Assembly (NCBI GenBank): GCA_025677835.1
Contig: JAIXMR010000057.1
Coordinates: forward strand, 1 to 64,000
Reading direction: 5' to 3'
DNA length: 64,000 nt
Source of the DNA: Sporodiniella umbellata
Lineage: Eukaryota; Mucoromycota; Mucoromycetes; Mucorales; Rhizopodaceae
The translations under genes were made by a program, and so were the position numbers. The notes under the pieces were generated by a model. The model did no database searches, was not told the origin of the DNA, and worked only from the letters and a program-made list of their open reading frames with translations. Below are positions 30,701 to 40,427 of this stretch, piece by piece (position 1 is the stretch's first letter; each line of letters opens with the position of its first letter).

Positions 30701-31757
30701 GCTCTGATGCAAGAACAAGCTGTAACACTATCAAATAGATTTCCCAAAGTCGGGAAAACCAGCAGTTTTATCCGACGATTTAGTTGTAAAGAAGTTTCCT
30801 GATTTCATGCAAAAGAAGGATAAGGAATCTTACGCATCAACCAAGGTGCTCGGAAACATTTTTAGATCGATTGATAAGTCAGACTACAAAGATTATATGT
30901 CGAAACTCATAGACGAAGCCAAATATGATGTATGTATGTATGTAAGTGGCATGGAATACTATATAGGAGAGGCAAGACAACTTCGGGGAGATTTTAACCG
31001 TGATTTGCTGGGCCTTATGAACCAAAACGGGGTTCAAACAGAAGCAGAGATCACTTCAGGTTACATCATAAAATGGCTAAAAAAGGGAAAAAGCAAAACA
31101 AGGTTTGAGCAACATAATAGTACCATGAAAGCTGTCAAGGCTTTTAAAGCTCAATGGAGAAAGGAGTTCGAAAGGGAATTTATAGAAGATGTTGACAAAA
31201 CCATTGACCCAAGCCATAAATCGGCTATTGACGCAAAGGCTGCCGCGTGGTATTATGTCACCTACCACCCGGAGGAAAGGCAGAGAAATATCTCTGACAA
31301 AAACGCCTTTCTAAGTTTTCCCTGGATCATTTTTGATTACGTATGCGAAATTGCCAAAAAAAATAAGCATAGAAACCATGACCCGTCTTATTTTCTGCCT
31401 ATCGCTGAGGCTATTATTGCAGAGCAATATGAGAGGCGCATGTCGTCTAAGAGACAATTCGCTAATGAAAATGGCGATGAAGAACTGGAAAATCTTACTG
31501 AAATACTAGTAACAGAAGAAGAGTACGATTACGACTCAGATTACAGTGATAATGACAATACAATTTACGGTACTCATACTGGCATGTTTGGTTTCAATAA
31601 TAGGGTTCTTCATGAACTTAGTCAAAACAATAACCAAGTACCAAACAACGCAATCCATAATACAGGCCAGAGACCAGTAAATTCTGGTAGTAATACACAG
31701 CCAGTAGTTAGATCCGATCCAACAATGGAAGACTTAGCGAGAGCTATCTTAGAATAA
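27744..31757 (+). CDS. RNA-dependent RNA polymerase of the RNA-silencing type
   Basis: Exons 27744..28390, 28453..30369, 30436..30683 and 30739..31757 join in frame to 1276 residues. The catalytic core is the eukaryotic RdRP domain: VQFTDDGFGRVG, KFTFSDGVGRIAPSLA, FQFRLGGAKGVL, RNPCFHPGDIRVVKAV and the double-psi barrel motif CSGGDLDGDDYT (DLDGD, about residues 849-853) carrying the metal-binding aspartates. AVDFPKSGKPA follows at an exon junction. The N-terminus has an RRM-like segment (KYLELKNLNPKTHSSTLFDY). The C-terminus has a D/E-rich stretch and an N/Q/S-rich tail. Enzymes of this family make dsRNA for siRNA production; Mucorales use several. It should be active from its motifs. Divergent from SMN. 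Confidence 0.96.
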
Positions 31758-31933
31758 AAAAAGTTGTCGGATAGGATTTGCAAGCTAATGAACAATTTAT
31801 TTACGGTCCGTTAATTTTCCGTTTATTGTTGATTTTACTGAACGCTGAATTTCTGCACTCATACTATATAAATGTCTAGATTATAACTGAGCCCTTCTTT
31901 TTTCTCCCTACATCAATACAAATATATAACTCA

Positions 31934-32830
31934 ATGAATAGCTCAAACGAACGCATTTTTATACTTGGTGGCACGGGCAATGTAGGGGTTAAGACTACCA
32001 AAGATTTGCTTGCCAAAGGAATCCCTGTTACATTGTATGCTCGTCAGCCTGAGAAAGTGAACTCCATCTACTCCAATAATCCTCTTGTTAATACTGTTAA
32101 AGGCGACTATGATGACTTAGCTCCATTGAAGGCAGCATTAAAAGGTCACTCAAGACTCCTCCTACTTGTTGCAGACCTTGAAAAAATGGTCAACATAAAG
32201 AAAAGCGTGGCCAGCTATGCTTACGAAGCAGGAGTCAAACAAATTGTAGATATCTCAAGTGTATGGGTAAGTTTGCCATGGAGATCAACTCATATCAGCA
32301 CTGTACACTACTATTCTGAGAAAGCCATTTATGATTTGCCTGACCGCGGTTCTTTTGTTACATTGCGCCCTGGTCGATTTATGTCCAATTTGATCCACTT
32401 CGATGGGCCTAGAGATGGTTTTGTTTTTGATACTGTAGACGAAAATGCAACTCAAGGTTGGATCTCACCTAATGATATTGGTGCTGTTGCTGCTGTCATT
32501 TTAAGCGAACCTATTGAAAAACATGCCGACTCCGTCTATGAGCTTAGCGGGGATGTCGCAACACCGATTCAGCGCGCCCAATATTTATCTCGCGCTCTTG
32601 GTCGTGAGTTGGTATACAAAAAGATCACCGCAAAGGAAAAATATGATGCAATCATGAGTTCTGGCCATATGAATCACGCTTTGGCATATACTCTTGCAGC
32701 AGGTCTATCTTCAGTCAACTCTCAGCACCATAACATAGCTGATGGCATCTCTATTCTTTTAGGAAGAGAGCCTGAGTCTCTAGAAAAATATATTAATGAT
32801 AACAAGACTTCTTTTACTAACAGTGCATAA
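31934..32830 (+). CDS. NmrA-like NAD(P)-binding Rossmann protein
   Basis: An intronless gene of 298 residues. The N-terminus has the dinucleotide motif FILGGTGNVGVKTTKDLL (GGxGxxG), then TLYARQPEKV, VKGDYDD and VKQIVDISSVWVS, the arrangement of the atypical short-chain dehydrogenase/NmrA family. TLRPGRFMSNLIHF and GWISPNDIGAVAAVILSEP are typical of the C-terminal half. Members include quinone reductases and redox-sensing regulators; the substrate is not evident. Only 176 bp follow the RdRP stop, on the same strand. A typical catalytic Tyr-x3-Lys is not clear; YYSEKA (about residue 125) may serve. Confidence 0.88.
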   Translation: MNSSNERIFILGGTGNVGVKTTKDLLAKGIPVTLYARQPEKVNSIYSNNPLVNTVKGDYDDLAPLKAALKGHSRLLLLVADLEKMVNIKKSVASYAYEAGVKQIVDISSVWVSLPWRSTHISTVHYYSEKAIYDLPDRGSFVTLRPGRFMSNLIHFDGPRDGFVFDTVDENATQGWISPNDIGAVAAVILSEPIEKHADSVYELSGDVATPIQRAQYLSRALGRELVYKKITAKEKYDAIMSSGHMNHALAYTLAAGLSSVNSQHHNIADGISILLGREPESLEKYINDNKTSFTNSA

Positions 32831-32863
32831 CTTTTTTATAAAAAAATAAACAAGTTGCTTCAT

Positions 32864-33166
32864 TTACTGAAAAAATTTGCGGGGTTTACGCTTCACATCA
32901 ATATTGTCTATGAATACAGGTGGTTCTAGTGGCGAAGTTGGTTGCTGTTGTTGTGGTAGTTGCGGTGTATTTACATTGTTTTCCGCTGTGTTTTCTATTT
33001 GTTGAACAGCATCTTGTAAAGTCGTCTTTTTTTTTCTTGGTTCTTGGAGATATTCAGTTAAAACATTGTTTAGACTATCCAAGTCTTTAATATCGCGCTC
33101 TTTCATAATACACTCTAATTTAATGAGGTCAGGAAGACAACTTTCACAGTTTTTGTACGAATTCAT
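32864..33166 (-). CDS. Hypothetical 100-residue protein
   Basis: An intact frame from an ATG at 33166-33164. The first half is helical and charged (CLPDLIKLECIMKERDIKDL, with a CESC pair), the second is Q/P/T-rich (TPQLPQQQQPTSPLEPP) and ends in a basic KRKPRKFFQ. It converges with the NmrA-like gene, 33 bp between stops. About 50 bp upstream is a 15-nt element shared with the other small gene at 36395..36646. I do not recognise the family; it looks like a small subunit or adaptor. Confidence 0.6.
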   Translation of the reverse strand: MNSYKNCESCLPDLIKLECIMKERDIKDLDSLNNVLTEYLQEPRKKKTTLQDAVQQIENTAENNVNTPQLPQQQQPTSPLEPPVFIDNIDVKRKPRKFFQ

Positions 33167-33217
33167 ATAATAAATATACTTTACATCTAACAGTTTTTCA
33201 CTTTTTAGTTACAGTAT

Positions 33218-33232
33218 AAAATCATATAATTT
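33218..33232. repeat. AAAATCATATAATTT element, copy 1
   Basis: An exact 15-nt match to 36686..36700. Both copies lie about 40-50 bp upstream of the start codon of a small minus-strand gene. Confidence 0.6.
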
Positions 33233-33361
33233 CTAAAAGAGGATACTTTGTATAACAGCATTAAAACTCTCGGAATTAAGGTAAATTACCTGTAAAAGTC
33301 ATATGAAAGACTTGCCTCCTTCACTCCTTTTTAGTTTATTCAGCGTACGTAAGTTAATAGT

Positions 33362-33757
33362 CTATTGATCATGTCTGGCAGCTACTGGCTTTTGATGCTG
33401 GAATTGCGAATAGCCAGAATCTTTTAAAGGGATTCGATTGTAAAATTGATATAATAGTCGAAGCTAGTTCAAGTTCCATTACATATCAGTATGCTTCATT
33501 ATATTGTTTTAGTTCTACCCCAATATTTTATATTTGTTACAATGAATTTACCTGTTCTTTTTATAAGTACCTTGGTTTATAACTGAACTCCAACTCACTT
33601 TTCCGAACTGACCGCTACGATTAGAAAACAGCTTCAAAGGTTCTTAATCCATTCCTGATTAAGAGTAGGGGTGAGTTCGTCAATAGCGCTGTTAAAAGAA
33701 GTTCTTAACAGCACGTTTAGCATCACACAAACCTTGGTGGATAGTATCATTTGCCAT
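33362..33757 (-). CDS. Three-exon small protein of 56 residues
   Basis: Exons 33757..33733 (25 nt), 33642..33599 (44 nt) and 33463..33362 (102 nt) join with matching phases and GT-AG introns; the second donor is a strong GTGAGT. The product reads MANDTIHQEPLKLFSNRSGQ, then FGKLRLLYQFYNRIPLKDSG and a QFQHQKPVAARHDQ C-terminus. It has no membrane segment or signal peptide; basic and aromatic residues dominate the middle. It looks like a conserved accessory subunit (perhaps mitochondrial), but I cannot name it. It is divergent from the sulfotransferase with only 77 bp between start codons. Confidence 0.6.
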
Positions 33758-33834
33758 TGTCTAAATTTAGGATAAATATTGTAATTAGGAGGCTGACTCC
33801 GCTGTCTTTTTCTTCAAAGCATGAAAAGTTTCTA

Positions 33835-35180
33835 ATGAGAAATAGTAGGATTTGGTTGAGAATGAAGACGGCCACAATAACTTTTGTTTTGGAAAACCAA
33901 AGACAAGTCTTGCCTTCTGGAAAAATCAAGAGCTACATTAAACGGCATTACTTTATAATCTCGCTTTTGATGTCTTTTGTACTTGCCTTTTATGCTTACC
34001 GCATCACACACAATTTTTGGGAGACGTCAGATCCTAAGGATGAAGGATCTATACTCTCACCATTTGCGCTTCATAAAGTTACTTATAAAGAATACATTAC
34101 AAATCAACCAGCGCACGATGAATCTCTTCAGCCCAAATGTAAGCGCGATATTTTTTTTTTCCAAAGGCAAAATACTAATATGCTTTGTACATAGTGTATT
34201 ACCCCAGAATTTGTCCTGCAGGGCATTTTTCTTGTGCCAAACCCATTCCTTCTTTTATATTTGCAGGTAGTGAGCTCTCAGGGGCTTTCTCTATTTTTCA
34301 AATCTTGAAAAAACATCCACAAGTGTCGAAGGATTCTGTAAACCACTCGAATCAAACTACTGTGTTTAGTAAAGCCGATTCCTTTGATGAGGAGAACGCC
34401 TTTGAAAGATATATGTCACAATTTCCATTTGTAAACGAAGAAAACCAAAAGCTTCTTGTAGGCGAGTACGCACCTCAATACTTATATTCTAGTTATTTTG
34501 CTGCAAAAAGAATCAAGGAGACTTTGCCACAAGTCAAGGCAAGCTACAGCAAGTCAACATGCAGGAAAACTCACATGTATCTGCTAGATTATTCTGTTTC
34601 TTAGAGAGCCTATAGCTCGAGCTTATTTGCAATATTTGAAAGAAAACTCAGGTAAGAAAACTATTGGTATACTGAATGTACAACTTATACTATACTAGAT
34701 TCTAAGCTATCATTTGAAAGCCTTGTTGATTTGGAGCTTCCTACTCTCCGTCGATGTGGTTATACAAGCTACCAAACTGGATGGGAGGGTTTTGTACGAT
34801 GCCATCAAGGAAGCGAAATAGCAGCTTCTTGGAAAACGCTTAACGATAGTTATGCATTTAACTCACTGGCAAAAAGTCTTTATTACCCAGCTTTACAGCC
34901 TTTTTTAAGCCATTTTTCTTCTTCTCAACTATTTGTGATGAAAACGGAAGATGTCGAAACAAATTCCACTCGAGCGCTTACTCAGTTAGCCTTGTTTTTA
35001 GGCATTGATCCTACACTCTTTCCAGAATCACCCGACCTAAAAAGCATCCGTCACCCTGGCCTATCCATTCAATTTAGATTACAGAAAGTATTTAGAGAAA
35101 TCAATAAGCGATTGACGGAGCTTTTCGAAACTTCAATCGCGGATTTCAAAATATGGCCCTATGATGTTGACCAAGGATAA
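33835..35180 (+). CDS. Type II membrane sulfotransferase-like protein with a GC-AG intron
   Basis: Exons 33835..34138, 34195..34538, 34588..34651 and 34699..35180 join in frame to 397 residues. The third junction uses a GC donor (AAG|GCAAGC), which yields LPQVKIILFLREPIARAYLQ, the 3'-phosphosulfate-binding strand (RxPxxRAY). A transmembrane anchor (FIISLLMSFVLAFYAY, about residues 43-60) precedes a luminal domain with SFIFAGSELSGAFSIFQILK where family members have the PAPS loop (KxGTT). The loop lysine and threonines are missing. LFVMKTEDVETNSTRALTQL and LFLGIDP are further family signs. The topology suggests a Golgi glycan sulfotransferase; activity is doubtful because of the altered loop. 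The ATG at 33835 is the first in frame. Confidence 0.82.
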
Positions 35181-35189
35181 AATGATTTA

Positions 35190-36274
35190 TTATACTTTAG
35201 AAGCAATATATTCTCTAATACGACTGGAGCTGATCTTCAAGACCTTCATGTCTTCCTCTCCGATACAATGATTGTCAGCTGAGATAACATCAATCACGCG
35301 AAGTGCTAAAGCCGGGATTCCATTTGTATTTCGTTCTTTGTTAACTTTGTATTATAGCTATTTAGTATAATCTTTTGCAAAAGTTTGTGTCTATTTACCT
35401 AGCTCTCCACCCTTTAAAGTTTCCAAAGAGACAACAAGAGCATCAATGCTTGGGTCTGTTGCAGTAGGGCCAAATGGGTCTGTGATAGGAACTACTTCAT
35501 ATACGATAGTTCTTTTTATAGAATGCAAATATGCCTTCACTTGTTTGATTCTTTCATCAGTAGAAGCAATCAGATTTCTATGCTCTTTGCTTGTCAACAT
35601 GCAGTCATCTGTAATTCAACTGTAAGAATCATAGCCTGACTGCTTGTGCTTTACCTGTCACTCCTACTACCATACTATCCTCGGACAGTAACGCAGTCAT
35701 GGTCAGTAATATTTTGTGTCCTGCATGGAGGTGGTCGAATGTTCCTCCAACTGCCACCCGCTTAAAATTAGTAGGGTATATCCCTGAGTCAATCTGCGGA
35801 AGGCGGATGTCAGGTTCATTGGACTCTAGCTTTTCTTTTTCTAAACTCTCTAAACCAGCGCAAACCCTCTCTTTGTTCCATTGATTTACTTGTGCACTGT
35901 CTTTCCTTCTTTTTTTAGTTATTCCAGTTACTATATCTTTTACCTTCTTCAGAGAAAAAAGCAAGTGTAATTGAAGGCTCGAGGTGTACTGAATATCCAC
36001 ATATGTCTTCGAAAACGATATTGCAATCAAACAATGGTTCATTAGCTTCTTGCGCTTCTAAGAGCTGTTGGGCGCTTATGTGACCTAGAAGCGTTTGTAG
36101 TTTATTCCAAATAGAATCTAAGCAATGTTTTTTCGATTTTATTTCTTCACATTGAATTCCAATGATGAGCTTTACTGAATGTCTTTCGATTGCTGTTTTA
36201 ACAGCTTTTTTCACCAATCCCAAATTGGGTTGCGTTATCTCTTGTAAGCTAATGTGCAAATAAGCAACTGTCAT
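35190..36274 (-). CDS. CAB4: Phosphopantetheine adenylyltransferase (Cab4-like)
   Basis: Exons 36274..35944, 35888..35655, 35608..35399 and 35344..35190 give 309 residues; an alternative acceptor adds four codons at exon 2. The first 110 residues are a poorly conserved N-domain. The nucleotidyltransferase core starts with RVAVGGTFDHLHAGHKILL (the H-x-G-H signature), then MVVGVTDDCMLTSKEH, a spliced LKGGELVNKERNTNGIPALA and the ISSSRIRE motif (family: S-S-T/S-x-x-R) near the C-terminus. It converts 4'-phosphopantetheine plus ATP to dephospho-CoA, the fourth step of CoA biosynthesis. The stop lies 10 bp from that of the convergent sulfotransferase. Confidence 0.93.
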
Positions 36275-36394
36275 AAGAAAAAGGGGAACGCGGTCTTGAT
36301 ATTGACTTTTAAAAGGCCTAATAGAAAATATATTACGAGGGGTGAGTAGGAGTGAGTAGTAATCGTCGAATGGGGATTGAAATATTAGTGCTAC

Positions 36395-36646
36395 TTACTG
36401 GGTATAGACTTTTGCTTTATTTAGTGTATTTTCAGATTTGTTCTTTTCTTCAGTAGTCATATTTTGTAACTGTTGTTCTAGAGTATCTATCCTTTCTTTT
36501 TTCAAATTCTTAAATGTATATATAGTGTAAATATATTTACTACAGTCTATCACAGTATTGTTTATCATACTGCATATCTCTATGTTTTTTATGAATCTAT
36601 ACTTGTTGCTATCATATAATCTATAAGTGTTGTCGATAATTTCCAT
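36395..36646 (-). CDS. Hypothetical small helical protein
   Basis: From an ATG at 36646-36644 the frame runs 83 residues to TAA, with RLYDSNKYRFIKNIEICSM and a predicted coiled coil LKKERIDTLEQQLQNMTTEE. A GTAAGT donor just before the stop (about 36394) suggests another 3' exon may exist, so the C-terminus is uncertain. It shares the upstream 15-nt element with the gene at 32864..33166. The family is not recognised. Confidence 0.45.
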   Translation of the reverse strand: MEIIDNTYRLYDSNKYRFIKNIEICSMINNTVIDCSKYIYTIYTFKNLKKERIDTLEQQLQNMTTEEKNKSENTLNKAKVYTQ

Positions 36647-36661
36647 ATTGTCTTTCTTCAA

Positions 36662-37223
36662 GAACCTTTCTTAAAATTATAGTACAAAATCATATAATTT
36701 TCATTTGTTCAGAAAATATCACCCAATATCACCCCTAGCTAGTTTGTTGTAGAAAGACTTGTTGCAACTTTATTACTGAAAAACTCCAGCCTACTAAAGT
36801 ATTACAATTGTTTTTTCTGTCGACCAAAACATATCGCTAAATATCAACAGAATTTTTGGGTACTCAAAAAACACAATATAGTATGTTAAGCGGGTATTAA
36901 TGCTGTCAGCAGCATAGTATTAATATTCTGGACAGTCAATTCATACCAAAGAAGACTAGGAATTTTGTTCTAAAGAAGAAAGTAAATTTCATTTAGTGTT
37001 CCTCAGAGTATGTACAAGAAGAATTAAGTATTTAGAGAAAAATAAACAATAACACATGTCTGAACATAGATCTCATTTGATTAAAAAGCAACCCAGGTTT
37101 GCCCAAACAATAAATGCTGTCTTCCACATCCAACATGTATCAAACCTTTACAGAAGGGGTTGAAGTATGCATGAGGTTTTTATTGGCTTTCTAACACACT
37201 AATCTCAAAGGAATGGAAGCACA
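36662..37223. other. Intergenic region with a shared upstream element
   Basis: AT-rich; holds the second copy of AAAATCATATAATTT and two ATATCACCC repeats at about 36716-36735. No coding sequence recognised. Confidence 0.5.
36686..36700. repeat. AAAATCATATAATTT element, copy 2
   Basis: An exact match to 33218..33232; 40 bp upstream of the ATG of the 83-residue gene. Confidence 0.6.
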
Positions 37224-39979
37224 TTAGTCGCGTTCATGTGTAGGCTGCTGTGATACGATATCCCTCCGACGACGATAAAATAACAAGTAGGCCGCGTTTG
37301 TCTTTTTGAATAAAGTTTAGAGGGGTAAACTTTTTTTTTTTTAACGATTTTACCTTTATTTCACCATGTGGCACTTTGGTTACTGACAGATCATCAAAGC
37401 TATACCAAGTTCGGTCCTGTGTGTTTAGGGCGTAAGCAGTGTCTATTGGCAAATTAATGCTTTTCCCGTTACTGTCTCTAAAAAAAAAAGGTGTATACAT
37501 TACAGTGGCCGCCTTCTAATCCACCATAATGGTTGTCTATAGCATATAAATCATAAATGGATGATTCATCTTTAGGTCCCCTGATGTACTCTGACATATC
37601 CAGTCCAGAGATAGGAAAGTCTATATACGTATTTAGTTTGCTTCCCCATACCTTTGATTGGCTGAATCTTTTAAAGTGGAAAACTATGATTTCAGGAAGT
37701 TTCCATATATCGAACTTTTTAGTTGCTTTTTGATACGATTTGCAATTGTGACAGTACCACAAATTTTTGCTGTTTAATCGCTCTTCTTTCATAAACTCCT
37801 GGATGCAGCAGTCCAAATCCAAATCCTTTTCATTAGGATGAGAAGTTGGTAGAGCCACGTATTTTTTCCATAGCTCTGTATTCACTACTTTTTCCGTGGG
37901 ACTCTTTAAAACGTACCCAAATATATCAAACGCGCCACTCATGCGCCATTTAATAATTATTCCTTGACCTTTTTGAACTGAAGCAATATTTTCAGATAAT
38001 AATAGTCTTATATCTTCAAGTGATCTGAGTGTTGGAAAACAATCCATAGTAGAGTTTTTACTGTCAAACAGCTGAAGCGAAAATGTTGTACTATCAAGGT
38101 TTTCAAAATTCTTGTTTGTAAATTTCTGAATAAGAAGTACAATGAGCTTTCTTATGTCCGTTGGTCCGTTCAAAGCAATCAAAAATGGGAATCCAAGCTT
38201 TTTTTGGTAGTCATTGTCTTGATCCACTAAAAAATGATATACAGGGAAGAGAACGCAAGAGTTGTTCGTTTTTACAAAAGAAGGGACTTCGTGGGCGTAT
38301 AAGTTTTCCAAAAGAGGTATTTCTGAAATGTGTTCATTTTCTTTAAGTACTTTGTAAACCATTTGCTTTGCTGTTTGAACTATTACTATCTGTGCTCAAA
38401 AATGTTATGAGAAGCTTTCCATACAGCCTCGTACTTACGTGTTCAGGTATTTCCAACTTTCTGCAAATTTCCTGAATTAAATTACGAACTGTTTCATTTC
38501 TATTTATGTATAGAGTAAAACGTGTCTGCTTCATAGAGCTAGAAACAAAAACGATCTTTATCCTACAGTACGTTATAGGTAAAGGTATAGATAAGTGCAA
38601 AAAAGGATCAAATGTGAGCGAAACCTATAGCAAGGTTAGACATGTGCTTTGTATATATGTGTTTATATTCTTGCATTTTGTATTCAGAGAGTACCTTTTC
38701 GCATTGATTACAGATGACTTTGCTTTTTAGCTGGCCATGAAATAGATCCACTATAATTGAGTCATTTCTTGATTTATGGTATTTCCAAAAAAGTTGTGCA
38801 ATTTCATTAGATTGCGTCTCATCTTCGTAGTCGCGAAATTCTATATATGGCTTTTTCGATATTCTATTCATATCCTCGTGCAAGCCATCTAGTAAGAACA
38901 AAAGAAACTCTTGAGAATCCTGCTGTTCATATCCCCTAAAGTGAGCATGGAATTTTTCGAATATTTTCTTCATAGTTTCAGGAGTATTAGTATCGTTTTG
39001 CGTAGTTAAACTATTTCAGTTTGATCTTTACTTTGAACATAAAAGGAGAGACCGTCGCTTTATTTGAACCTGAAAGAGACTGTACTAGCTCGCAGTAGGC
39101 GTTTACTAGTTCACCTCGAAACCCAAGGGGATTGGATACATTTATGTCCTCTTTATACATGCCCGATAAAAACCATTTAGTGAGAAGCTCAGTATTTATG
39201 AGACATTGGATTGCAGAATTCATATAACAAGTGTTTCCCAAGTTCTTTAAGCCACGAGGTTCATTTAAGATAGGCTGACTCTGAAAGTCACTCTTGATTA
39301 CCAAGTAATGCGAGTGGTCTTGATTTTTAGGCAAATGTTCGTTTAAAAAAGAATATAGGGGAAGCACCGAAGGATCTATTTCTTTTTTAGAGATTGAATT
39401 TAGTAGATTCTCTGAGACAAAGCGGTTGCTTTCAATAGCCTGATCCAATAGCCATACGTGTGTAATCGGAGTGGTCATTTTTAATGCAGCAACAATTGCT
39501 TCATAAAGATCCTGTATGGTTGATTTATTATGTAAACAAAAGGCTCGATGTTGTTTTGCTTTTTCATGTAACTGATATATGTAGAAGCGGTATTGTATAT
39601 CAACAAGAATATGCGATTTTCCCTTGATACCGTACCATTCTATTAGGCAACTCCAGGCTATTTCTGGCAAAGAAATAAAATCTTTTCCGTTCAGTAAGTC
39701 CTCCTTTGGATTCATTTTTTCATCGAGCAGCGAGGAGTTGTCAATAGAATGCAAAGTTCCACTTTTATTTTTGCAGTGTATTTGAAACGAACGGTACCAA
39801 GATGTACATAGCATAAAACGTTTGTTAGAATCTTTGTGTACTGTATCCATCAATTTTTGTATATAGTCAAACTGTTCTTCTTTGGGTAGGTTTTTTTTGC
39901 TTTTTGTCTTTTTGCTACAAGCATCTTCTTTACTTTTCATCGATTCAACCATCCTTTTTTTAGAATGGTCGTGTGTCAT
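37224..39979 (-). CDS. Ubiquitin-specific protease, DUSP-USP type (Usp4/15, Ubp12-like)
   Basis: Six exons (39979..39032, 38967..38695, 38624..38439, 38389..37504, 37442..37354, 37301..37224) join in frame to 819 residues. The start is the ATG at 39979; the longer reading begins with TTG. A DUSP-like N-domain (CTSWYRSFQIHCKNK; YGIKGKSHILVDIQYR) precedes the USP fold. Its Cys box is GLKNLGNTCYMNS (Cys about 251), followed by FRGYEQQDSQEFLLFLLDGL and CNQCEK. The His box is restored only by splicing to GGLEGGHYTAYALN, then WYSFDD. The zinc-type CxxC pair CHNCK is also present. The catalytic triad appears intact. It removes ubiquitin from unknown substrates. Divergent from PSO2. Confidence 0.95.
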
Positions 39980-40427
39980 GGTTAACAAGTATTAGCGAAA
40001 AAAAAAAAAAAAAAAGCACTTCGGTCAACTCGCTTGCGTTTTAAAGCCCACAATACATATCGTTTATTACAGCTCTGTTATATATGAATTTCCAACCTTT
40101 TTATGTTTGCTAAAACAATTTGTTTTCTAATAGTAAATTCAATGCGTGCAGTAACTGAAATTTATTGGTAAACCGCCATCTGGTTAGAGGTTACGATTCA
40201 CATTGTCAGGAGTTGGTGGCTGTGATGTTTTTTCTTTTCTTTTTTGGTCTATAAAGACGCCCATAACCTCGAATTAGTGTTTGATTACACTTGAGTCTAT
40301 AAACTGCGCAGCACACAAATCAACATATGAGGTAACGTTGACCTTTAGCTATGTTGTGGCTTTTTTGTGTTTTTTTTATAAAGTTGCCTCAAGAACGCTA
40401 TACCTCATTTCTTTAAAAGTTAAAGAG
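39980..40427. promoter_or_regulatory. Divergent promoter region USP / PSO2
   Basis: 448 bp between start codons, with a poly-A tract at about 39998-40015 and CCAAT-like ATTGG at about 40163. A minus-strand 26-codon frame (40264..40184, MGVFIDQKRKEKTSQPPTPD) lies inside; it has an ATG and plausible composition but no further support. Confidence 0.35.

Noticed and set aside
34539..34615. Exon with the peptide ASYSK before EPIARAY, using a GT donor near 34554
   Set aside because: It breaks the conserved hydrophobic strand before the RxPxxRAY motif; the GC-AG choice restores it.
37443..37503. USP lacking its catalytic His box (read as GGHCNVYTFFF)
   Set aside because: Splicing at T|GTAATG ... 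CAATAG restores GGHYTAYALN.
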